From assembly GCF_041381155.1 (NCBI RefSeq), contig NC_091142.1, forward strand, positions 8,675,340 to 8,739,339: a stretch of 64,000 bases of DNA, read 5' to 3'. The position numbers and the translations under genes are program-made. Under the pieces are notes generated by a model. The model was given only the letters and a program-made list of their open reading frames with translations, ran no database searches and was not told the DNA's origin. Positions within the stretch are counted from its first letter, which is position 1. Each line of letters begins with the position of its first letter. Origin of the DNA: Argopecten irradians (taxonomy: Eukaryota > Mollusca > Bivalvia > Pectinida > Pectinidae). This document shows positions 55,601 through 64,000 of this stretch, piece after piece.

Positions 55601-58600
55601 AGATACAAGGTATATTGAATTGTTGCTAATATTTGTAGGGGTTTAAATTCGCGAAACTGAACACCTCACAAAATTGATCAAAATCATGATTTTGCATATC
55701 ACAGCCTGTCGTGTAAATGCTGAAAAGGTTACAAAGATAATTAGCTAAAATAATCCCCTGCGATTATTCCGTCTTTGCATATAACAGAGTTAACTCCCTT
55801 GCAGGTAGGTATCAATTGTTACGTCATTATTTTGTGAGCGCAATTCACATTGTTTTCTCAGAAACGTGTGACGTTAGGCTCGCAAACACATGACGTCACA
55901 ATCAATACCTACCTGCAAGGGCAGATAACTCTGTAATATGCAAATACAATATGTAGTAAATAAAGAAATTTTACACCCAATGGAAAACTACTATACAGTA
56001 TTCAATTAGTTATTTGCTATTTGCAATGTATAATCTCTACAATTTGTTCTAATATACTTCAATTTCAACTATATATTCAATTCAAATAGAGCAGCATTTC
56101 AAAATATCTTAATTCGAATTTAAGAAGTTCCAGTGTATTTCTGTACAAAGCATTTACCTATCAATTCCATTGAAGTAGGTGATAGCAGCACCTCCAATAC
56201 AAAAAGCACCAGGAAGGAACCAACCACAAAAATACTTCAATGCCAGGTTACTGAAAAACACCAAGGTTCATCAATGTAGATTACAGACAAGCAGTATTTA
56301 CTAATAAGTAAACTCATAAAATAATATCAACCTCAACGAAAGATATACTTACAGTTCCTTGTTTTTTGAGACCAAAAACGCTTCCAATGCATAGAGTATG
56401 TGCCAGAAAAAATTACACAGGAAAAAGTACTGAATCCACACCTGGAAATGAAAATACACCAGGATATATACATATATTGGTCCTCTTGTTATGTGACAAC
56501 CCATGGGACATACATCAAGTGGTCTTATAATAGTCAATAACAATTGCCATTGAATTCACTTTAGTGTAATCTGATATTGAAACATTAATGTATTACTAAA
56601 TTCCATAAGATTTTCTACCACAATAGGCGGTGTTATTCAACTCTTAGGGTATCAAATAAACGATGCAGCTGTTGATTACCAATTTGTTTATACCACACGA
56701 GATATAAACTCTGTACGCATTCTGATTGGCTGACATGGTGAACTTTAACCGAACTACTTATTTCTCAGTGTCATGTTATCATTTGTCAAGGTCATCAATA
56801 ATTGAGTGATGTCATGCTGTGCTGTGATCGCCACTTGATGTCAAAGCTGCTGTTGGATAGCGTACTTATCCTTGTTGTATTTCTATCGGCTAAAAGCGGG
56901 TATAGTTGTGGTAGAAACAGTTCACAGGACTCGTGGTTGTTGGAAAGCTCATGTTTTTTGTAACTTCAAAAAAATAACTCACTCGTGTGGAATAAATTCC
57001 ATATCCAACAACCACTCATTGTGTAACCTCTATTTAATTCCTTTTTACTGGTAGATTTACTTATTCTCCCTTGAAATTTAATATTCAATGGACTTGTCTA
57101 ATCATTGATTTTTTTTTTCATGGGTGACAAAAGTTAATATTAATAATTTAGGTGTACAACTACAGACAGGAATCTACATATAAAATTTCATAGAGATCAC
57201 TTTACTACTTTTTAAGATACATGCATGTATAATGATCACAAACTTCAATTGTCGAAATCCAAGATGGCTGCTTGTCTGCCATCTTGTTTTCTGATCAATT
57301 CAAAAGAAGTCGACAAATTTGAGACAGATCTCTTTAGTGCTTTCCCAGAAATAGCAGTAACAAACTTCAACTATAAAATTCAAGATGGCTGCCTATTGAC
57401 CACTTTGTTGTCAAATTGGCCCTTAGAAATGCAATATGCATTACTAGGGCAAGCCTGCACAAGAAACTTGAGATAGATCATTTGAGTACAGTACTCTACG
57501 TAGTACTGCAGAGTTATATGGTTACAAACTTCAACTATGAAAATCCAAGATGGCTGCCTATTGTCCATCTTGCAGTTTGATTGGTCTAAATTGCTATGAT
57601 GCACAACAAGGGTACAAAGGGACCTATGCATGAAATTTCATTCAGCACTTTCTAAGAAACACCGGTGACAAACAGCAACTATCAAAATCCATGATGGCTG
57701 TCTGTCAGCTATTTTGCTAACGATCAGTCTTTAGATATGCACAACTACGGTCAAAGGGGAACCTTAAATTTCTATAAAGAAATATCTGAGAAACTGTTGT
57801 AATAAGAATCTGAAACGGATGAATGATGGATCAAAGGCAATCAGATGATGGGCTAAAAATCTAAGAAACTTTTAATTGAGGACTTACCGTAGTTATGATA
57901 CAAAAAATATGTTTACCATCCAGACCAACAGAATGAGGTGAGGGGTATTCTTTAGCAAGCCATGCAACACTTCGTGCCAACAACCCTGAAATCAGTATAA
58001 TATAGTAGATAAATTTGTCAGCAACCCTGAAATCAGTACAATATAGTAGATAACTTTGTCTGCAACCCTAAAATCAGTACAATATGGTAGATAATTAAAT
58101 TGCAGTCACACAATACCAACAACCCTGAAATCTGTATTGAGAAAAGGGTTTATTGTGATTGAGTTCCAGTTTCTGGTTTATTATACAGTCCAGTTATAAT
58201 CATATATCCTTAAATAGTAAGAAATGACGACGATTGTATTTGCCGTAAGAAGCGTACGTCCCTCTCCCTATAAATGCCCCTCCCCTCTCCTAAAAAAGAA
58301 ATTGAAGTTATATAAACACCCCCTTCCCTCCATGGTTTTAACAATGTTTTACAATTATGATTGTATCCGATATCATATGAACTTCGGAGTCTTTGACAAG
58401 TGAATCATATTGCCACAAAGGAAAGAAGGCATATGCATGTTAACTGTGACAGATTAATGTGTCATGATTACAGAAAAAGTTAAAATATGGCTGATATTTT
58501 TAGAGGTTTTTTGTTTGTCCACATGTAACTTTCATTTTGGTTTCCTGATAAGCATCCCCCTTTGTTATAGATTTTAAGCACTCTGGGTGGTAATCAGGGC

Positions 58601-59356
58601 GAATACCGTATACTGAGGTTTCATTTAGAACAATATATTGAAACATAATTTATATGATGTGGTTGTAAGAATTAAGTCTTAAAGTTGCTCCACCGCTGAC
58701 AAATGGTAATTTTTCACTATCAAAAACAGGAGCAGACGATTTAGTATTTTTCTTCAGTTACAAAAGTTACTTACTTTACACCATTACGACTGTTGAAAAG
58801 TTTGAGCTTCTAATTTTACTTCAAGTTAAAAATATGAAAAATAATTAATTGCATCCCGAAAAAATTTCGTGGCACTATATCCTATATGGAATGATGTACT
58901 GATTGCGCCTTTACCAAAGGAAAATAAATTATTTTTTATTATTTTTTTTGTGTTAATTAGACATACATATACACGATTAAACACCAATTATTGTTCAAAT
59001 GATGAATATCATTTATGCTCTGTCGGCGGTGGAGCATCTTTAATCATTGAAATTATCTTTCATTTATTGAAAGACTTACCCAATGTAGCTAGCAAGTTAC
59101 AGGACACTATACATCTAATGATGATGTTTAAGTTCGGTCCGGCTAACAACCGATTGGACGTGTTCCGGAATAACGACGATCCTGGGTATCCCCTTGGTAA
59201 CACCAGATAACACACGCCCACAATACAAACAACACACATCACCATGGTGATGATCAACATTATCTGTCCAATCAGCATTGCATCCTCCAGTTTCTTCGAG
59301 TCTGTTTCAGAAACATTTTTTACACAACAAACGGACAAGAAATCTGGAGAAGACAT
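52617..59356 (-). CDS. GPR143: GPR143 (OA1)-like seven-transmembrane receptor, 8 exons
   Basis: In vertebrates GPR143 is an intracellular GPCR of melanosomes and lysosomes. Exons (-): 59080-59356, 57888-57985, 56353-56441, 56158-56251, 55466-55578, 54704-54812, 53826-53913, 52617-52835; about 361 residues versus 404 in human. Matches to the family: N-terminal FLSVCC (human FCC), SCNLLATLG, CNFFWHILYALEAFLV (human CFWWLFCYAVDAYLV), CIGGAAITYF, YTSTERKLVDAIHLKF, CWLPNLIH, and MGLLNPLQGLFSALVFWG. N-glycosylation sites are at N14 and N65. The tail has an acidic dileucine-type ETEPLI; the human tail WE sorting motif is WN here. Exon 4 has one base too many: both halves match the family ungapped, but a GGG run (about 56219-56222) shifts the frame. 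An assembly error or a null allele could explain it. All other junctions are canonical and in phase. Introns hold several MITEs. Confidence 0.93.
53256..53420. mobile_element. Palindromic MITE with GTTCCCCAAC ends
   Basis: The left arm GTTCCCCAACAAGTGACTGT...TTAGTTAATTTTCAAA is inverted on the right, ending GTCACGCGTTGGGGAAC, with arms of about 70 bp. A decayed relative lies at 50095-50190. It lies in intron 7 of the GPR143-like gene. Confidence 0.75.
54058..54419 (+). mobile_element. TTAA MITE family, complete copy
   Basis: It starts TTAAAGATGCTCCACTGCTG and ends TGCTCTGTCGGCGTTGGAGC then ATTTTTAA. The inverted ends are ~25 bp and the terminal TTAA could be a target duplication. Intron 6 of the receptor gene. 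Confidence 0.8.
54830..55045 (+). repeat. ~16-bp tandem repeat (ACATATCACATGACCA)
   Basis: About twelve imperfect units of CAACATATCACATGAC. Intron 5 of the receptor gene. Confidence 0.85.
55773..55945. mobile_element. Palindromic MITE, GCAGGTAGGTAT family, best copy
   Basis: Arms of about 60 bp: CTTTGCATATAACAGAGTTA, then CCCTTGCAGGTAGGTATCAA, are inverted as TACCTACCTGCAAGGGCAGA, TAACTCTGTAATATGCAAA. The centre contains TTGTTTTCTCAGAAACGTGT and TGACGTCA boxes. Intron 4 of the receptor gene. Confidence 0.8.
57240..57860 (-). mobile_element. Pearl-like element fragment (reverse orientation)
   Basis: About four units of the ~155 bp family in reverse: AACTTCAACTATGAAAATCC, AAGATGGCTGCCTATTG, TGCATATTGCATT-like blocks and TGAGACAGATC. 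More diverged than the copy at 34.8 kb. It ends near GATGATGGGCTAAAAAT. Intron 2 of the receptor gene. Confidence 0.7.
57980..58142 (-). repeat. Tandem copies of the exon-2 acceptor of the GPR143-like gene
   Basis: Read on the - strand, three upstream copies of TACTGATTTCAGGGTTG(C/T) or close variants follow each other at about 41-58 bp spacing before the real acceptor (57986) and exon start GGTTGTTGG. The units also share TTATCTACTATATTGTACTG. The most upstream copy keeps nine exon bases (GGTTGTTGG). Each has an intact or nearly intact CAG/TAG acceptor. Confidence 0.85.
58679..59043 (+). mobile_element. TTAA MITE family, complete copy
   Basis: It starts TTAAAGTTGCTCCACCGCTG and ends CTCTGTCGGCGGTGGAGCAT then CTTTAA; ~365 bp. 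It lies only ~36 bp from the exon-1 donor (59080) of the receptor gene. Confidence 0.82.
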
Positions 59357-61299
59357 CTTGATTTTTGTTTACTCCAGATGTAATTCAATGACTGGGTGAC
59401 TGTCTACTGCATCTGTATTCTCATAAATAAGGTAGTATATATATCCTGCAGAAGCTACCGGTAGTGTAGCCAGGTGTATGATGCTGTTACATAACTGCAG
59501 TATTGTACATCCCTTCAGTATAGTTGTTATATACTTCTTGTTCAAGCTATCAAGAGCATCAGAAACTTAGAGAACATGTAGTTGTGCTCAACTTTGATTC
59601 TGTCGCATCACTGTTAAAAGGTTCTTAAAACTTTTATCCATCACATTGACATTTTCTTTCTTCTTATGTGTCCCATAAAAAACCTGTAAAAACAACACCA
59701 ATCATAAGCTATCATTTTGAATATGCATGCCTCCTTCAAGATTTTCTAACAAAACTGAGATTTTTCTGATGACATTAACGTAAACCTTGACAGTGATGAT
59801 GATGCAGATATCTACTTCGACGACAGCAATATGACTAAATGACGACAATAATTTTGGATTGTTTGACCCTGAATCCTGTTCGATCCAACTTATTTCACAC
59901 CATTTTTTTCAAACTAGGGAAGGTATTATTTGCTGAAAACTTCCCCTACACATTTTAAAATATCATATCAAAAATGTTCTGGAGTTCAAATATATGACAC
60001 TATTTACCAGAGGTAAATGAGATAAAATAGATAAATAAAAATAAAAATAGGGCACTAGATTTAGCTGATATATGGCTGCATTTTTAATTGACATACAGTT
60101 ACATTTGGTCACCTAATTACAGGTCTGGCATGTCAGGGAATGATATTGGTTACTACTTCAATTAATATGACATCAGGTCTGGCATGTCAGGGAATGATAT
60201 TGGTTACTACTTCAATTAATATGACATCAGGTCTGGCATGTCAGGGAATGATATTGGTTACTACTTCAATTAATATGACATCAGGTCTGGCATGTCAGGG
60301 AATGATATTGGTTACTACTTCAATTAACATGACATCAAAGAAGAAACAACAGAAGAATCTTTAAGTTCATGAACCTACAGACCAATTTAAAACACATTTT
60401 ATCTAAATATCATACAAAAAGCATTTACATAAATTAAACATGCAATCTTTTTTTCAGTTACTGAAAAAAAAAATTTAAATTGTAGATATATAATTAATCA
60501 GCAAAAATGATGGAGAGCAGCGTAGCATATGGTCCATTCTTTAAATCCGCACCCGAAAAAGACTTAATTATTATCAAGGATTACCAGGATTGGTTTTTTT
60601 TTCAAATATATACCTCCACAAGATAGTGTACTTTGTTATTACATGTAGTTGTTCCTCTGTAAAAATCAAGAAAACAGAAACTGCCAAAAAATGTATATCA
60701 CTTATGCATGTATATCACTTGCACATGTATATCGAACTAAACCTTAAGGTATGTACAGAATTTTATATGTATATCGACCTAAATAGACTGTATGTACTGT
60801 TAACTGTTATATCTATAATACATGTATATCCAGAATAAGTAGAATGTTCCCTGGTTTCGTTTTGTTTTTATCTACTATGTCAGTATGTACATTATGTAGG
60901 ATAAATTGTTTAAATAATTACACGTCAATGGTTATTACATGTGCAAAATGAATTATGACTATTTTGCAAAAATTAATATCCATCAAATATATTTTGGCGT
61001 ATTAAATATTTTAGAGTTTTGCCTAAAAACTCAATATTTTCTAAGAAACAGCTAGAAATGCACATAAATCATAATGATACTGCCATCCAGTTTTAAATAA
61101 AAGCTTGACAAGTCGACAGGAGAATTATTCAACATTTACCTTAATCGTGCATCATAATTGGATAACGTGTCCTTTTCTGTAATTGATTATCTCCTCACTA
61201 ATTAGCTTCATCAAACGTCCTACTTCCCAAATCTTATCTAGTTTCTGTTTCCCCGTGTTCTATCTCGTGACCTCGCGGGAGTTATCTCCACTTGATTGA
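59357..61299. other. Divergent intergenic region between the GPR143-like gene and PRPF8
   Basis: On the - strand an acceptor (GTTTTTACAG) at about 59682-59691 could start the receptor's ATG exon, giving a ~325 nt 5' UTR part; its first exon was not found. A 54-bp repeat (60121-60336) and AT-rich sequence fill the rest. No other gene is visible. Confidence 0.45.
60121..60336 (+). repeat. 54-bp tandem repeat, four near-identical units
   Basis: Units AGGTCTGGCATGTCAGGGAA, TGATATTGGTTACTACTTCA, ATTAATATGACATC; the first three are identical and the fourth differs by one base. The unit length is a multiple of three, so an open frame runs through it, but it has no other sign of coding. Confidence 0.95.
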
Positions 61300-61444
61300 T
61301 TTTCGGAAATTCTTTTGGGTTTTCTTTAGGAAGGCTTCTAGATTTTTCATGCCAAACCGTGCCGCACACGTTTTTGTAACGTTCACGCCATTTTCCCTTG
61401 TGGAAGCCGTATATTATCGTGGGAAAACAAAGACCGAAACACAG
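61300..61444 (+). promoter_or_regulatory. Candidate 5' UTR exon and promoter region of PRPF8
   Basis: The locally CpG-containing sequence around 61260-61440 ends in ACACAG followed by GTATAA, a possible donor. The next acceptor in the right place is at 62782. The transcription start is not defined. Confidence 0.4.
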
Positions 61445-62812
61445 GTATAAAATGTTTGCATAACATTAGCATTCATGTGAATCCAACTAATAGCTGTTGA
61501 TACATTTCTAAACTAAATGTTAACTTATGAGTTCACGTTTAGTTGACAAAAATACATTCGAATGACGCTACCTGTGTTTTGTTTCGGAAAATGAAAACAA
61601 GCACATATTGGAAATAACTTATATTTGCTATCCTTTAGCAATAATCGTGTTTGGTTATTGTCATTTGGGTTATTTTAACATTTTAATATGTAAATATCAG
61701 CTGTATATCCCTTGCCTTGCAATCAAAGGAAGTTAGCATGCTCCAGCAACACAACACCCCCCCCCCCATGAAAATCAACCAAGCCATTTTTTAAGTAAAA
61801 CCGTAAAAGGGTTCTACAATGTATCACATATAAATAAAAAAAAAATATGTATAGAAGTTCTGAAACGCGTAATGTGGATATTGGAATGCAACAAACTGAT
61901 AATGTAAATTCTTGATTCTACAGGCTACATGTAAATAATTTAGTTTGGCTTCCTAAAAAGATTTCAGAGTTAAATCGGCCCAAATTTACATAAGACCATT
62001 TCTAGCAATTAAGAACACATGAGTAGAGCAGATGATTCTCCAGGGTGTCTGAAGGCCAATTTTACTATGGATCAATTTAACCAAATACCCATAGAACTAA
62101 AATATTTTCAAATTACACAATTATTCTGTGTCAATATAACATTATGTTTTGGACAATTCCAAAGGATCACTATATTTGAAATTAGCTAGATAGCCAGTTT
62201 TAGTCTGTCATCCCAGTTCATATATATGGGAGAGACCATTTTGGTGGGGGTTCAGATCTGTTCTTTTGTAGGCCATTTTAAAACTGACAAGCTGCTTAGG
62301 CAAATTAATAAAATATTCATGTTTCCGGTAACACCCTTTAAAAATGAAGGGTTGGAAGGTAAGGATTTTTTTTTAATTTTTGAAATATTTTTTTTTCTAT
62401 TCATCCTAGTTTCTTGAAAAACTGAAGAAGACTTTATATAAATAATGGATTTGATTCCCAGGGGATAATTGGTGTCTTAAATTTACAGAATTTGTACCTA
62501 AATTCCTAATTTTGTGCAAAACCAAGCAAAATTTAGGTTGTTGGTTGTTTGCTTGAGGACAAAATTGATAAAAAGTTTTTGAGTAGACACTGATTTTTAG
62601 AGGGTCAGTCAGTTTTTGTATGGCCTTATTAAAGTGGTCAAGGTCTCTGACTTTTAAACATTTTTGATTCATTCTTGAATGATCCCTTATTACAGAAACC
62701 ACTCAATTTCATTACAATAGTTCTTTTAAAATTGTAATTTTTCCTCCATAAAATATACATGAATGATTTCTGTTTTCTTCAGAGTGTCCCTGACTGGAGA
62801 CAGGGAACCATC

Positions 62813-62990
62813 ATGGCGTTCCCCTACATGATAGGGCCAGGGGGTCAGCCCTTTATCATCCAACAGATCCCAATGATCCCCCAGCCAGTACTACAGACAC
62901 AACCACAACAGATGCCTCCCCCTGTAGCCCCTCAACCTCAGCAGCCTAAAGTACCGGATTATATGTCGGAGGACCGCCTACAGGAAAAAT
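62813..62990 (+). CDS. PRPF8: PRPF8 (U5 snRNP core splicing factor), first coding exon, 3' partial
   Basis: PRPF8 is the scaffold of the spliceosome's catalytic core. The exon starts after TTTTCTTCAG (62782); the ATG at 62813 opens 59 codons to the donor GTAAGC at 62991. The segment VPDYMSEDRLQEK matches LPDYMSEEKLQEK near the N-terminus of human PRPF8. The preceding MAFPYMIGPGG and a Pro/Gln-rich stretch (about residues 15-46) are longer than the human N-terminus (about 20 residues before PDYMSE). An in-frame Ser or Trp codon split by the intron would lead into the conserved RKWQQ region beyond the window. Family call rests on 13 diagnostic residues plus context. Confidence 0.85.
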
Positions 62991-63030
62991 GTAAGCTGTA
63001 ATGAACCATCCATTTTATTAAAGCTATTTT

Positions 63031-63342
63031 TAGTCGGGCAAAGAAAACCAGTAAATGCGGTCAGTAGCCTTCCAAAAGTTCTTTCATATAAAAACGACTG
63101 TCCAGTTCTGCTTATGTTGTCCACTTTTGACTATTAAAAGTATGGAAAAGCTCTGTGTAAATTTAGCACAGTTCCAAAAAAAGCCGGGAGGACATGTTAG
63201 GATTCCTATAAGATAAATTAACTTCTTCGCATGCAGAGCGATTTTGACAAGAAATTTGATTTTTCTATTTCAACATAAGAAATTATACGGGATATATTGA
63301 CAGTATTTTTACCGACTTTAGCCTTCCTTTGCCTGACTATTC
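63031..63342. mobile_element. MITE with TAGTCGGGCAAAG ends
   Basis: The left end TTAGTCGGGCAAAG and the right end CCTTTGCCTGACTATTCG are inverted. Interior parts (GGGAGGACATGTTAGGATTC; ATGCAGAGCGATTTTGACA) are inverted copies of sequence near 48205-48290. It lies in PRPF8 intron 2. Confidence 0.65.
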
Positions 63343-63407
63343 GTCTAAAAGACTAAACACAGTATTCTTACATAATATGTAACAGGGTGCACAATTTACA
63401 ATAAATT

Positions 63408-63475
63408 TTATACCTGCCTCTGCCAGGGATCGAACTCGGGACCTCTGGATTACTAGTCTGACGCTCATAGTGTTT
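63408..63475 (-). repeat. tRNA-derived SINE-like fragment
   Basis: On the - strand GAGTTCGATCCCTGGCAG looks like a B-box/T-arm, preceded by GTCAGACTAGTAATCCAGAG, which resembles an anticodon arm. The D-arm/A-box half is not convincing, so this is a SINE or tRNA pseudogene, not a functional tRNA. Confidence 0.5.
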
Positions 63476-63479
63476 CCCA

Positions 63480-64000
63480 CAGGAAAAAAAAGGGCATGGT
63501 GCTGGGTTTTGAAAAGGGCACCTTGACCGCGATAAATAACCATCAGAGGGCACAAAGGTTATATCGACAACTTCCAATACAAGGGGAAATCTTTAAAACT
63601 ATCTTGTTGTTTATTTAATTCTGGTTCAGCTTAATATCATTTAAATGCTTTAAACTCTCTGTGTTGCTAAGTAATATCAGGACATCTATTTAATTATTCT
63701 GAGTGAAAAAAATGATTTTGAAAATTGTAATCTGCAGATCATATGATCATGACTATAATTGATTCACAATAAATATCTAAATTTCATTTATATTAATTAA
63801 AATAATGGGAAAACTCAAAATGTATTCCTTTATTTCAATCCAATTACCTTTATTTTAAAATATATCTTTATTTAAATATTAAAAATACTGTATTGATTTG
63901 AATAAGATAACATGTTTCATAATAATGGACAATTAATTAAAATAATGTTCTAAATTTACAAGCACTAAATTAAGAAAATACAGATAAGCGTTAGAGTAGT
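63480..64000 (+). other. PRPF8 intron, no feature
   Basis: Very AT-rich sequence without exon-like or repeat structure that I can name. Confidence 0.5.

Noticed and set aside
60140-60364. Repeated MILVTTSINMTSGLACQG frame as a protein
   Set aside because: Product of a 54-bp (18-codon) tandem repeat; no start context, splice sites or similarity.
63408-63475. Functional tRNA gene on the - strand
   Set aside because: Only the anticodon/T-arm half resembles a tRNA; no credible acceptor stem or A-box.

Overview
This is a 64 kb piece of an AT-rich, intron-rich animal genome, most likely from a bivalve mollusc. The evidence is vertebrate-like exon/intron structure, large introns full of minisatellites and palindromic MITEs, and an element combining an (ACGG)n microsatellite with ~155 bp tandem units, which resembles the 'pearl' (non-autonomous Helitron) elements of bivalves. 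No prokaryotic features, CRISPR arrays or operons are present.

Layout. (1) 676-19752, + strand: 16 exons of a thioredoxin reductase closest to mitochondrial TXNRD2. The N-terminal exon lies upstream of the window. The gene ends Gly-Cys-Sec-Gly with an in-frame TGA, and a form-2-like SECIS hairpin lies at 20904-20978 ahead of tandem poly(A) signals. One intron uses a GC-AG pair; another has U12-type splice signals and follows a 20-nt microexon. (2) 21.3-36 kb: mostly non-coding, with a 3 kb, 50-bp satellite, other minisatellites and a pearl-like element; it may hold 5' UTR exons of the next gene. (3) 36270-38171, +: an unrecognised 633-residue type I membrane protein with a tyrosine-rich juxtamembrane tail. 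(4) 40.3-47.5 kb, - strand: two tandem paralogous genes for small secreted cysteine-rich proteins of the prokineticin/astakine type, each with three recognisable exons and probably a missing last exon. (5) 52617-59356, -: an eight-exon GPR143 (OA1)-like seven-transmembrane receptor whose exon 4 has one surplus base in this assembly. (6) 62813 onward, +: the first coding exon of PRPF8, the U5 snRNP core splicing factor, head-to-head with the GPR143-like gene; the rest lies beyond the window.

The most unusual pattern is that several tandem repeats or duplicated fragments are copies of a 3' splice site plus the first bases of the exon it serves, sitting in the intron directly upstream of that exon: TXNRD exon 5 (4.47-4.83 kb), TXNRD exon 14 (14.8-16.2 kb, about 22 copies), GPR143 exon 2 (57.98-58.14 kb) and exon 3 of the second prokineticin-like gene (45.3 kb). 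This makes series of decoy acceptors. The genes are not functionally linked in any obvious way. All calls come from reading the sequence; no alignment, folding or expression data were available.
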